This document shows, in pieces, positions 8,986 through 17,261 of a stretch of 64,000 nt of DNA (its first letter is position 1; each line of letters opens with the position of its first letter). The translations under genes were made by a program, and so were the position numbers. The DNA lies in contig NZ_CABFMD010000002.1 of assembly GCF_901875555.1 (NCBI RefSeq), positions 1-64,000 of the forward strand, written 5' to 3'. This stretch comes from Streptococcus parasanguinis (GTDB taxonomy: Bacteria > Bacillota > Bacilli > Lactobacillales > Streptococcaceae). The notes under the pieces are model-generated. The model did not search any database, was not told the DNA's origin, and saw nothing but the letters and a program-made list of their open reading frames with translations.

Positions 8986-10230
8986 TTAGTTGCTTGCACC
9001 CGAAGTTGCATCAGCATCTCCGTGGCCTCCGTCACCATGCCCTCCGGCATCTGAAGCACCCGAAGTTGCATCAGCATCACCGTGACCACCAGCAGGAGCA
9101 TATGGTCCGCTACCACCTACAAGGCGTTGCCCGGTTGTTTGAAGGTACCAGTCTAACCATGGTTTGAAGTTGAAGACAATCTCATTGATCCCTGCATAAG
9201 AGCCATCTTCATAGTACATAGCTTGGTAGTTGTGAGTATTGATCACCCCTTCAGGTGAGCCTGGGACAATGGTACGCACATATTCTTGGTTTCCGTTACG
9301 AAGGGTACCGATCACCCACTCAACGTTCTTCATACGAGCTGGTGGAAGGGATCCGTGAACAGTTGACATCCGGCTACCAGATTGAGGTGGAACCCGTTTG
9401 GCAAACATGGTATCAGGGTCCTGATGGGCATTGTTGTAGTATAGGAATTGGTTGTTATCATCGGCATAAGTCAATTCAAATGGCATGGCCTTCAAGAACA
9501 TGTCGATTTGATTGACAGTCAGGATACCATGGTCTAGTTTGACATACGTATCGCCAGATACAGCACCGGTAATTTCAGCAACTTTTTCAACCCATTCTGG
9601 ATCGTCAGGATCGACCTCTGTAACAGTCGTTGCGATTGGTTTTCCGCATTCCAAGTCTTCTGGTTCAATTGGTTTTGGTTTTTTCAATTTCGATACAACC
9701 TCTACGTATTTGATAAAATTATCCAAGCAGGTTTCAAGGAATTTGACGGTCCCCTCGTTGATGATATTGCCTTGATCATCAAAAGCTTCCTTGGCTTTGC
9801 CAAGAAGGAATTCGTTACCCGGAAGGGTGTAGGCATTAACACCTGGAGCATCCAAGATCTTACGTAGGTGAACCTGAGCGCGTGATGTTCCTTGATCGTA
9901 ATAAGAAGCACCGACGATCATAACAGGTTTGTTTTCAAATGGATGCACCTCGAAAGAGAGCCATTCAAGGACAGACTTGAGTGCTGCAGAAATCGTATGG
10001 TTATGCTCTGGCGTAGCGATAATCACCCCGTCTGCACGATTAATTTTATTGTATAAGAGACGCAATTGGAAACTTTCGTCCCATTTTTCATCTTGGTTAA
10101 ACATTGGAACTTCGTCGATTTCTAGAACTTCCAATTCAAATTTGAGTTTAAATTTGCGTTGAATGAATTCCAAGAGTTTTCGGTTATAAGATTGATCATA
10201 ATTTGATCCTACAAGTCCAACAAATTTCAT
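8986..10230 (-). CDS. NAD(P)H:flavin oxidoreductase with PAS-like domain and double ApbE flavinylation tail
   Basis: A 414-residue three-part protein. Residues 1 to about 185 are an NADPH-dependent FMN reductase (flavodoxin-like) domain, with GSNYDQSYNRKLLEF, PEHNHTISAALKSVLEWLSF and GASYYDQGTSRAQ binding loops. Residues about 230-365 resemble the PAS-like module of DUF438 proteins (FAKRVPPQSGSR...VHGSLPP...EDGSYAGINEIV). The last 34 residues are Gly/His/Asp-rich and carry DATSGAS twice (387-393 and 407-413), matching the ApbE substrate motif D-x-x-[ST]-G-A-[ST]. The FMN transferase gene apbE is two genes upstream in the same operon. I infer a cytoplasmic enzyme carrying up to two covalent FMNs on Ser393 and Ser413; its electron acceptor is unknown. 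No signal peptide is present. Confidence 0.85.
   Translation of the reverse strand: MKFVGLVGSNYDQSYNRKLLEFIQRKFKLKFELEVLEIDEVPMFNQDEKWDESFQLRLLYNKINRADGVIIATPEHNHTISAALKSVLEWLSFEVHPFENKPVMIVGASYYDQGTSRAQVHLRKILDAPGVNAYTLPGNEFLLGKAKEAFDDQGNIINEGTVKFLETCLDNFIKYVEVVSKLKKPKPIEPEDLECGKPIATTVTEVDPDDPEWVEKVAEITGAVSGDTYVKLDHGILTVNQIDMFLKAMPFELTYADDNNQFLYYNNAHQDPDTMFAKRVPPQSGSRMSTVHGSLPPARMKNVEWVIGTLRNGNQEYVRTIVPGSPEGVINTHNYQAMYYEDGSYAGINEIVFNFKPWLDWYLQTTGQRLVGGSGPYAPAGGHGDADATSGASDAGGHGDGGHGDADATSGASN
8996..9090 (-). repeat. Two 35-bp direct repeats, 60 bp apart, encoding the DATSGAS tail
   Basis: The copies at 8996-9030 and 9056-9090 differ at only three positions. They encode the duplicated GHGDADATSGAS segment. 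Tandem repeats of this size can expand or contract by slippage, changing the number of flavin sites. Confidence 0.9.
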
Positions 10231-10248
10231 TCTTTTCAGTCTCCTATC

Positions 10249-10854
10249 TTACAAGTTTTCCCAGTTAAATTCTTCAGCATCTTTGCGAAGTAATTCATGA
10301 GCATTACGCAGTTTGTCAGTAATCTTTACAAACAGACGGAAATCGTCAAAGATGGCATCTAATTTCTGAATGATGTCCAAATCTACCAAATCTCCATAGT
10401 TGTCAAATGCTTGCAAAGAATGTGAAAGTAAGAATTCGTCAGGAAGGACGTTTGCTTTAATTTCTGGAGCATTTAAGATTTGACGAAGTTGTAGTTGGGC
10501 GCGTGATGATCCTAAAGTACCATATGATGCACCAGTGATCATAACCGGTTTGTTTAACAATGGAAAGACTCCGTAAGAAAGCCATGCTAGAGCACTCATC
10601 AAGACTGCTGGAATGGAGTGGTCATATTCTGGAGTACCAATAATCACTCCATCAGCCTCTTCGATTTTGGCAACAATTTCCAAAACAGCTTCAGGAACTT
10701 GTTTGTCAGCTGGTTTATTAAAGACAGGAATATCTTTGATTTCAACTAATTCAATCTCAGCTTTATCAGCAAAATGTTTTTGCATATATTGAAGTAGTTT
10801 ACGGTTTGTAGAACGTTTTGAGTTTGTTCCAACGATCGCAATAAGTTTAGTCAT
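10249..10854 (-). CDS. NADPH-dependent FMN reductase family protein
   Basis: A 201-residue single-domain flavodoxin-like oxidoreductase. GTNSKRSTNRKLL near the N-terminus, GTPEYDHSIPAVLMSALAWLSYG around residue 74 and GASYGTLGSSRAQ around residue 107 are the FMN-binding loops. It is clearly related to the N-terminal half of the downstream 414-residue protein, so the pair probably arose by duplication. It lacks the PAS-like part and the flavinylation tail. It lies 24 bases after apbE and 18 before the tagged gene, in one operon, and may be the partner subunit or electron donor. Confidence 0.85.
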   Translation of the reverse strand: MTKLIAIVGTNSKRSTNRKLLQYMQKHFADKAEIELVEIKDIPVFNKPADKQVPEAVLEIVAKIEEADGVIIGTPEYDHSIPAVLMSALAWLSYGVFPLLNKPVMITGASYGTLGSSRAQLQLRQILNAPEIKANVLPDEFLLSHSLQAFDNYGDLVDLDIIQKLDAIFDDFRLFVKITDKLRNAHELLRKDAEEFNWENL

Positions 10855-10878
10855 GTAAGATCCTTTCTGATAGCGAAA

Positions 10879-11802
10879 TTATAAATAAGTTTGAAGCCCA
10901 TTGGTATAGGCAATCTTGCCTGATTGCGATACCAAAAGAGCATCGATACCAGGCAGTGAGTTAACAATGTCTAAAATGGAAGCTGGTGCTTCCCCAAACA
11001 GCCGTGTGGTCCAGATTTCTCCATCTACAGATCGATCGGAAATAATAGTGATACTGGCCAAATCTGTCTCGACTGGATAGCCTGTCTGACTATCAAAAAT
11101 ATGGTGAAATGACTGACCATCGACTTCTAAATGGCGCTCATAGATCCCTGAGGTAACCACAGACTTGTTTTCAATCGATAGAACCAGTAGATGCTGACCT
11201 CTCGATTCAACAGGGTTTTGAATACCAATCCGCCAAGGCCGTTGTTTAATAGGGTGTTGACCTAGTGTAAGTATATTGCCACCTAAATCAATCAAAGCAT
11301 CACAGATACCTTTCTCTCTTAGAAAAGTAGCAATCAAATCAGCACTATAGCCTTTTGCTAAAGCACCTAAATCGATCTTCATTCCAGGACGCTTTAGAAA
11401 AACTGTTTGGCTTTCTTGGTCTAGTTGAATCTGTTCGGGATCAATTTTTAAGAGAGCTTGCTCGATTTCTTCTGATTCAGGCCGTCTGGCGTCAGAAAAT
11501 CCTATCCGCCAGGTCTGTACAAGAGGACCAATCGCTATGTTCATATGGCTATCTTTTGCTTGGCTATGTATCGTTCCTAATGTAATCAGTTCAAAAAGTT
11601 CTGGATGGACCTGAACAGGTCTAATACCAGCCTGATGATTGACTACCATCAGTTCGGAACTAGTATCATTTGCACTAAAGCGATGTTCATAGGTACGGAG
11701 AAGTTCAAAGCATTGGGCTAGGATTTGCTCCGCCTGTGGGTGAAAGATCGAAACGGTGATGGTGGTCCCCATCAAACGTTCGGATCGACTGCTTAGTTCC
11801 AC
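10879..11802 (-). CDS. apbE: FAD:protein FMN transferase
   Basis: A roughly 307-residue ApbE that transfers FMN from FAD onto Ser/Thr of target proteins. Seen: ERLMGTTITV at the N-terminus, the KIDLGALAKGYSADLI and ALIDLGGNI core, and the HIFDSQTGYPV metal/flavin motif near the C-terminus. No signal peptide or lipobox is present, so it acts in the cytoplasm, unlike many lipoprotein ApbEs. I prefer GTG 11802, which follows GGAAAGGA by about 10 bases; the frame also has a GTG at 11829 without a ribosome site. It leads the operon with the two flavin oxidoreductases, one of which carries the matching motif. Confidence 0.9.
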   Translation of the reverse strand: MELSSRSERLMGTTITVSIFHPQAEQILAQCFELLRTYEHRFSANDTSSELMVVNHQAGIRPVQVHPELFELITLGTIHSQAKDSHMNIAIGPLVQTWRIGFSDARRPESEEIEQALLKIDPEQIQLDQESQTVFLKRPGMKIDLGALAKGYSADLIATFLREKGICDALIDLGGNILTLGQHPIKQRPWRIGIQNPVESRGQHLLVLSIENKSVVTSGIYERHLEVDGQSFHHIFDSQTGYPVETDLASITIISDRSVDGEIWTTRLFGEAPASILDIVNSLPGIDALLVSQSGKIAYTNGLQTYL

Positions 11803-11837
11803 TAAAAATCTATCCTTTCCAATTTTCACTTACTTAC

Positions 11838-11866
11838 AGTATATCAGAAAGATACCGTTTTCACAA
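11838..11866 (-). promoter_or_regulatory. Promoter of the apbE operon
   Basis: On the - strand: TTGTGA, 17 bases, TATACT preceded by TGA (extended -10). Transcription would begin near 11831, supporting the internal GTG 11802 as the start codon of apbE. Confidence 0.7.
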
Positions 11867-11959
11867 TCCTTTCAAGCAAATTATTTGACATTTATTGAAG
11901 AATGTGAAAATTTGATTTAAAAAAATTGAAAAAAAAATCACAAATACTGAGCAAATCCA

Positions 11960-11989
11960 TTGTAAACGATACCATTATTATGATATACT
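11960..11989 (+). promoter_or_regulatory. nox promoter
   Basis: TTGTAA, 18 bases, TATACT with TGA in front. The AT-rich tract upstream (11870-11955) may hold regulator sites; I could not match a clear Rex or other operator. Confidence 0.6.
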
Positions 11990-12025
11990 CAAGAGGTAAA
12001 TTAAATTAAAGGTAGGATTTATTCT

Positions 12026-13402
12026 ATGAGTAAAATCGTTGTCGTAGGGGCGAACCATGCCGGAACAGCTTGTATAAACACTATGTTAGATAATTTTGGA
12101 ATTGAAAATGAAATTGTAGTTTTTGACCAAAACTCTAACATTTCATTCCTTGGTTGCGGGATGGCACTTTGGATCGGTGAACAAATCGATGGTCCAGAAG
12201 GTCTTTTCTACTCTGACAAAGAAAAATTGGAAGCAAAAGGTGCAAAAGTCTACATGAACTCTCCTGTTCTTTCAATTGATTATGACAACAAAGTGGTGAC
12301 AGCAGAAGTTGACGGTGAAGAACACAAAGAAAACTATGAAAAATTGATCTTTGCGACTGGCTCTACACCGATCATTCCTCCGATCAAAGGAGTAGAAATC
12401 GTTCCTGGTAACCGCGAGTTCAAAGCAACTCTTGAAAATCTTCAATTTGTTAAATTGTACCAAAACGCTGAAGAAGTCATCGAAAAATTGAAAGATAACA
12501 GCAAACACTTGAACCGCATCGCCGTAGTTGGTGGTGGTTACATCGGTGTTGAGCTTGCTGAAGCTTTCGAACGTCTTGGTAAAGACGTTGTCTTGGTGGA
12601 TATCGTGGACACTGTCTTGAACGGCTACTATGACAAAGACTTTACAGACATCATGGCGAAAAACTTGGAAGACCACAACATCCGTTTGGCACTTGGACAA
12701 ACTGTTCAAGCAGTTGAAGGAGATGGTAAGGTAGAACGTCTTGTAACCGATAAAGAAACCTTCGATGTAGATATGGTCATCTTGGCTGTTGGTTTCCGTC
12801 CAAATACAGCTCTTGCAGATGGTAAGATTGAACTCTTCCGCAACGGTGCCTTCCTTGTCGATAAGAAACAAGAAACGTCACTTCCAGGTGTCTACGCAGT
12901 AGGTGACTGTGCGACGATCTATGACAATGCACGTGGTGAAATGAGCTACATCGCTCTTGCATCTAATGCGGTTCGTTCAGGTATTGTCGGTGCTTACAAT
13001 GCGACTGGTCATGAATTGGAAGGAATCGGTGTTCAAGGTTCTAACGGGATCTCTATCTACGGCCTTCACATGGTTTCAACTGGTTTGACACTTGAAAAAG
13101 CAAAAGCTGCCGGCTTTAATGCCACTGAAACAGGCTTCAACGATCTTCAAAAACCAGAATTTATCAAACATGATAACTATGAAGTAGGTATTAAGATTGT
13201 CTACGATAGAGACACTCGCCACATCCTTGGAGCTCAAATGGTATCACGTGATAGCGCCATCTCAATGGCCATCCACATGTTCTCACTTGCAATTCAAGAA
13301 CACGTGACGATTGATAAATTGGCTTTGACGGACTTGTTCTTCTTGCCACACTTCAACAAACCATACAATTACATCACTATGGCAGCTTTATCTGCTGAAT
13401 AA
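12026..13402 (+). CDS. nox: NADH oxidase, water-forming
   Basis: A 458-residue FAD enzyme reducing O2 to 2 H2O with NADH, a main oxygen-defence and NAD+-recycling enzyme of streptococci. Seen: FAD-binding start [14 protein letters not shown] with His11, redox-active Cys44 in FLGCGMALW (the sulfenic-acid cysteine of H2O-forming Nox), NAD-binding [15 protein letters not shown] near residue 170, second FAD motif [13 protein letters not shown] near residue 290, and the C-terminal dimerisation domain. Single gene with strong promoter and strong terminator. Codon choice is notably biased, consistent with high expression. Confidence 0.96.
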   Translation: MSKIVVVGANHAGTACINTMLDNFGIENEIVVFDQNSNISFLGCGMALWIGEQIDGPEGLFYSDKEKLEAKGAKVYMNSPVLSIDYDNKVVTAEVDGEEHKENYEKLIFATGSTPIIPPIKGVEIVPGNREFKATLENLQFVKLYQNAEEVIEKLKDNSKHLNRIAVVGGGYIGVELAEAFERLGKDVVLVDIVDTVLNGYYDKDFTDIMAKNLEDHNIRLALGQTVQAVEGDGKVERLVTDKETFDVDMVILAVGFRPNTALADGKIELFRNGAFLVDKKQETSLPGVYAVGDCATIYDNARGEMSYIALASNAVRSGIVGAYNATGHELEGIGVQGSNGISIYGLHMVSTGLTLEKAKAAGFNATETGFNDLQKPEFIKHDNYEVGIKIVYDRDTRHILGAQMVSRDSAISMAIHMFSLAIQEHVTIDKLALTDLFFLPHFNKPYNYITMAALSAE

Positions 13403-13413
13403 TGAATAAATGA

Positions 13414-13448
13414 AAAACAAAGCTAGCGCTGCTAGTTTTGTTTTTTTC
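13414..13448 (+). terminator. Strong terminator of nox
   Basis: A 14-bp stem with one G-U pair (AAAACAAAGCTAGC / GCTAGTTTTGTTTT), 3-base loop and T-tract. Confidence 0.85.
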
Positions 13449-13520
13449 TACTTTTCCATGTATTCAGAGGCAGTGAAATAAGGTATAATGAATAGGATAA
13501 GAGTTTGAAGGAGTTTAGGA

Positions 13521-15065
13521 ATGTCCGTAAAAGAAGAAGCTATCAAAAATGAATTTCAATTTGCCTCTAGCTCAATTGTAGCGCATGTTGTTCGAGGAGT
13601 TCTTGTTGGAATCATTGTGGGCTGTGTTGTCTCGAGTTTTCGCTTTTTAATTGAACATATTTTTCATCTGGTGCAAGGTCTGTACAAAGCCATGCCTTCT
13701 CAACCTTTTTATCTTCTGATGATGGTGCTGGGGTATGGCTTGATTGTCCTTCTGGCTGGTCGCCTGATTCGTACCAATAAAGATATCAAAGGGTCTGGGA
13801 TTCCACAAGTAGAAGCAGAACTCAAGGGGTTGCTTGCTGTCAGTTGGTGGAATAACTTGTGGAAGAAGTACATTCTGGGCGTCTTAGCTATCGGTAGTGG
13901 ACTACTTTTAGGACGTGAGGGGCCTAGTATTCAATTAGGAGCTATGGGAGGAAAAGGTGTCGCTCGTCATTTACAGGTTAGTCCTGTTGAAGAGCGCTCC
14001 TTGATTGCAAGTGGTGCGGCTGCAGGACTTGCGGCAGCCTTTAATGCCCCTATTGCTGGACTCTTATTTGTCGTGGAAGAAGTCTACCATCATTTTTCCC
14101 GCTTCTTTTGGATTACGACTCTGGCAGCAAGCCTGACCGCAAATTTCATTTCTCTAAATGTGTTTGGCCAAACTCCTGTCCTTCACATGCCACAAAATAT
14201 TCCGCCCCTCCATCTGTCTCAATATTGGATTTATCTCTTTCTAGGAGTCTTTTTAGGGGCTGCAGGGTATGTTTATGAAGTAGTGGTCCTCAATATTGGA
14301 CGTTTTTACCGCCTACTCGAACAGCTCTTTCATGTCCCTTCGCATTATTCTTCTTTATTTGCCTTTCTCTTCATCCTTCCGATCGGCTACTTTCTACCAC
14401 AAATTCTTGGTGGAGGAAATCAATTGGTGATTGATTTGGCACGCTTACCTTATCCTGTATTGACCATCGTGTTTTATTTTGTTCTTCGATTTATCTGGAG
14501 TATGCTAAGTTATGGTAGTGGCCTTCCGGGTGGGATTTTCTTGCCTATTCTTGCTTTGGGTTCTCTTTTAGGAGCCATTGTTGGAACCTTTCTTCAAGAA
14601 ATTGGGTTTATCAGCTCTAATCAATTGCCTCTCTTTATTATCCTGGGGATGAGTGGGTATTTTGGGGCTATTTCAAAAGCCCCACTGACAGCCATGATTC
14701 TTGTAACAGAGATGGTGGGGGATATTCGTAGCCTGATGCCACTGGGTATGGTCACCTTGCTCGCCTACATGATCATGGATCTTCTCCATGGTGCGCCCGT
14801 CTATGAAGCCATGCTGGAGCAATTACTGCCAGATAAAGCGTCAGAAGAAGGAGACTTGACTATCATTGAAATTCCGGTCTCTGAAAAACTTGCTGGGAAG
14901 CAAGTTCATGAACTTGAGTTGCCACATGATATCTTGATCACTGCGCAAATGCGTAGTGGAAAGAGTTATACTGTGAATGGCGCAACCCGCTTGTACCTAG
15001 GAGATAGTATCTTTGTGGTCGTAAAAGAATCTGAAATCGGACGGGTCAAGGATCTCCTTTTGTAA
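13521..15065 (+). CDS. clcA: ClC-family chloride channel/antiporter with C-terminal TrkA_C-type domain
   Basis: A 514-residue protein. The membrane part (to about residue 420) has the three ClC chloride-site motifs: GSGIPQ, GREGPSIQ and GGIFLPI. The last ~80 residues (EIPVSEKLAGKQVHELELP...GDSIFVVV) look like a TrkA_C/RCK-C ligand-binding module, as in many Firmicute ClC proteins. Likely a Cl-/H+ exchanger or fluoride/chloride handling protein; direction is not decidable. ATG 13521 follows GAAGGAG; a TATAAT is at 13484-13489. Confidence 0.92.
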   Translation: MSVKEEAIKNEFQFASSSIVAHVVRGVLVGIIVGCVVSSFRFLIEHIFHLVQGLYKAMPSQPFYLLMMVLGYGLIVLLAGRLIRTNKDIKGSGIPQVEAELKGLLAVSWWNNLWKKYILGVLAIGSGLLLGREGPSIQLGAMGGKGVARHLQVSPVEERSLIASGAAAGLAAAFNAPIAGLLFVVEEVYHHFSRFFWITTLAASLTANFISLNVFGQTPVLHMPQNIPPLHLSQYWIYLFLGVFLGAAGYVYEVVVLNIGRFYRLLEQLFHVPSHYSSLFAFLFILPIGYFLPQILGGGNQLVIDLARLPYPVLTIVFYFVLRFIWSMLSYGSGLPGGIFLPILALGSLLGAIVGTFLQEIGFISSNQLPLFIILGMSGYFGAISKAPLTAMILVTEMVGDIRSLMPLGMVTLLAYMIMDLLHGAPVYEAMLEQLLPDKASEEGDLTIIEIPVSEKLAGKQVHELELPHDILITAQMRSGKSYTVNGATRLYLGDSIFVVVKESEIGRVKDLLL

Positions 15066-15103
15066 ATAAAGTCATTTCTCCGCGTTTATTTTCTATTATT
15101 AAA

Positions 15104-15146
15104 TTTTCAGACAATTATTGAAAAATGAGAAAAATTCTGGTAAAAT
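15104..15146 (+). promoter_or_regulatory. efe operon promoter with overlapping inverted repeat
   Basis: TTGAAA (15118-15123), 17 bases, TAAAAT (15141-15146) with TGG in front. An imperfect palindrome, TTTTCA (15104-15109) and TGAAAA (15119-15124) 9 bases apart, overlaps the -35. It could be a metal- or peroxide-responsive operator, but I cannot match it to a known box. Confidence 0.55.
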
Positions 15147-15177
15147 AAGATCGAGATTGAACAAGGAGAAACTTTTC

Positions 15178-16050
15178 ATGAAAAAATATAGTCTACTCTT
15201 ATTGAGTGTTGCTCTTTTAGCGGGGTGTGCGAACTCTACTGGCAAGCAGTCCAGTCGAAAGACGCAAACCAGCTCAACAGTGAAGTTGTCAAAAGCTGAC
15301 CAGAAGACCTTGGACAATGCGACAGCTGAATACAAAGACTTTGTCCAAATGCAAATTGACCAATTGCTCAAGGATTCTGAAAGTTTTCGTGATACATTAA
15401 AATCTGGAAATTTGGAGGAAGCGAAAAAACAATACCCATTGATCCGCATGGCCTACGAACGCTCAGAACCGATTGCTGAAACCTTTGGGGAGTCTGATGT
15501 GAAGATCGACTACCGTTTGGTGGACTATGTGGATGAAAAGAAATCAGAAGACGGCTGGTCTGGCTTCCACCGGATTGAGCGTATCCTTTGGGAAAACAAT
15601 ACTACAGATGGCACAGACAAATATGCAGACCAACTGGTGAACGATATCAAGGAGTTGAAAGCTAAGATCGCAACCGTTGATGTGACTCCTGATGTGATGC
15701 TAACTGGGGCGGTAGACCTGCTTAATGAAGTGGCAACGCAAAAGATTACAGGTGAAGAGGAAGTGTTCTCTCATACAGATCTTTACGACTTCCGTGCTAA
15801 TATTGAAGGGGCTGAAAAGATCTTCTCTCTCTTTAAACCCTTGATTGAGAAAAAAGATGCTAAGTTGGTTAAAACCTTGGAAGCAGAATTCAAACATGTC
15901 AATGCTTTGTTGGATAAGTACATGACCGATGATTCAAATTATAAGTCTTACACAGATTTGACCAAGGACGATACCAAAGAATTGGCAGAAGCGGTTACCA
16001 AACTTGGGGAACCTTTGTCTCAAATGGGTGTGATTTTAGATGGGAAATAA
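15178..16050 (+). CDS. efeO: EfeO/EfeM-family iron-uptake lipoprotein (M75 domain)
   Basis: A 290-residue lipoprotein with lipobox LAGC (Cys17), a Ser/Thr-rich linker, then a single imelysin/M75 domain. The domain includes the HxxE iron-site motif in GFHRIERILW and the GAVDLLNEVATQKITGEE segment. No cupredoxin domain is present, so it is the short EfeM form. It is thought to bind ferric iron outside the cell and deliver it to EfeU. Start at ATG 15178, after AAGGAG; the upstream TTG in frame coincides with the -35 hexamer. First gene of efeO-efeB-efeU-tatC-tatA. Confidence 0.9.
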   Translation: MKKYSLLLLSVALLAGCANSTGKQSSRKTQTSSTVKLSKADQKTLDNATAEYKDFVQMQIDQLLKDSESFRDTLKSGNLEEAKKQYPLIRMAYERSEPIAETFGESDVKIDYRLVDYVDEKKSEDGWSGFHRIERILWENNTTDGTDKYADQLVNDIKELKAKIATVDVTPDVMLTGAVDLLNEVATQKITGEEEVFSHTDLYDFRANIEGAEKIFSLFKPLIEKKDAKLVKTLEAEFKHVNALLDKYMTDDSNYKSYTDLTKDDTKELAEAVTKLGEPLSQMGVILDGK

Positions 16051-16055
16051 GGAAA

Positions 16056-17261
16056 ATGGCTGACGAAAAATTTTTAGATAAAAAAATGGACCGTCGTGAA
16101 TTTCTTAAAAAAGCAGGTATTGGAGGGGCTGGTCTAGCGCTGGGTCTCTCTGGTGCATCTGCTTTTTTCGCTAATCAAGACAGTTCCAGTAAAAAAGCTT
16201 ATGACGGTGATGAAGACATCTCCTTTTATGGCAAGCACCAAGCAGGGATTACGACGGCCATGCAGAAGGCTTGCTACTTGGTGGTGTTAGATCTTCACAC
16301 GACGGACAAAAAAGAAGTCATCCAGCTCTTTAAAGACTGGACCGATTATAGTAGTAAATTAGTCGAAGGGCAGTTGGTTCAAAAAAATGGTGCCAATGGG
16401 TTCTTACCACCAAAAGATACAGGAGAAACTGTCGGACTGAACCCCTATCGCTTGAGCCTGACGTTTGGTGTCTCTGCTAACTTTCTCAAGAAATTAGGTT
16501 TGGAATCTAAACGTCCCAAGCTCTTTCGTGATTTGCCTCCATTTCCAAAGGAGCAGTTGCAGGACAAATACACTGGTGGTGACATCGTCATTCAGGCCTG
16601 TGCCGACGATGAGCAAGTAGCCTTTCATGCGGTCCGAAATCTCATCCGCAAAGGTCGTAATAGCATCACTATGAAGTGGAGCAAGTCCGGTTTTGCGGCG
16701 ATTGGTGACAGGAAAGAAACACCGCGCAACCTCTTTGGTTTCAAGGATGGAACAGCAAATGTCACGACTGAGAAGGACTTTGATAAGGTCGTCTGGACTG
16801 ACAGTAAGGACTGGATGAAGGGTGGTTCCTACATGGCTCTTCGTCTAGTCCAAATGCACTTAGAAACTTGGGACCGGACCAATTTGCAGGAGCAGGAAAA
16901 TACCTTTGGTCGCTACAAGGAGTCAGGCGCTCCATTTGGGAAAACCAACGAATTTGATGAAGTAGATTTATCTAAACTACCAGTCGATTCACATGTCCGC
17001 TTGGCAAAAGAGCTAAATCTCCCTATTTTACGGCGGTCTTATTCCTATTCGGATGGAATCGATGAGAGAACGGGGCAATTTGATGCAGGCTTGATTTTTA
17101 TCGCTTTTCAAAAAGATCCAAACAGTTTTGTTAAAATCCAAACCAATTTGGGTGCAGTCGATAAAATGAACGAGTACATCACCCATATCGGAAGTGGACT
17201 CTTTGCTTGCTTTGCAGGCGTAGAGAAAGGAGGTTACCTTGGTCAAGCACTCTTTGAATAA
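16056..17261 (+). CDS. efeB: Dye-decolorising (DyP-type) haem peroxidase EfeB, Tat-exported
   Basis: A 401-residue DyP peroxidase. The N-terminus carries a Tat signal, MDRREFLKKAGIGGAG with Arg13-Arg14, a hydrophobic stretch and a likely cleavage near SGASAFFA. The DyP signature FGFKDGTANV is intact. In the Efe system EfeB handles haem or oxidises ferrous iron outside the membrane, feeding EfeU. It is very probably the reason the tat genes are in the same operon. It starts 5 bases after efeO; its 3' end overlaps efeU by 23 bases. Confidence 0.93.
   Translation: MADEKFLDKKMDRREFLKKAGIGGAGLALGLSGASAFFANQDSSSKKAYDGDEDISFYGKHQAGITTAMQKACYLVVLDLHTTDKKEVIQLFKDWTDYSSKLVEGQLVQKNGANGFLPPKDTGETVGLNPYRLSLTFGVSANFLKKLGLESKRPKLFRDLPPFPKEQLQDKYTGGDIVIQACADDEQVAFHAVRNLIRKGRNSITMKWSKSGFAAIGDRKETPRNLFGFKDGTANVTTEKDFDKVVWTDSKDWMKGGSYMALRLVQMHLETWDRTNLQEQENTFGRYKESGAPFGKTNEFDEVDLSKLPVDSHVRLAKELNLPILRRSYSYSDGIDERTGQFDAGLIFIAFQKDPNSFVKIQTNLGAVDKMNEYITHIGSGLFACFAGVEKGGYLGQALFE

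Noticed and set aside
11870..11960. Rex operator upstream of nox
   Set aside because: TTGTGAA-like half-sites occur, but no symmetric TTGTGAA-N4-TTCACAA arrangement is present.
12272..12871. A 199-codon - strand open frame inside nox
   Set aside because: Antisense shadow of a codon-biased, highly expressed gene; no ribosome site or protein-like pattern.
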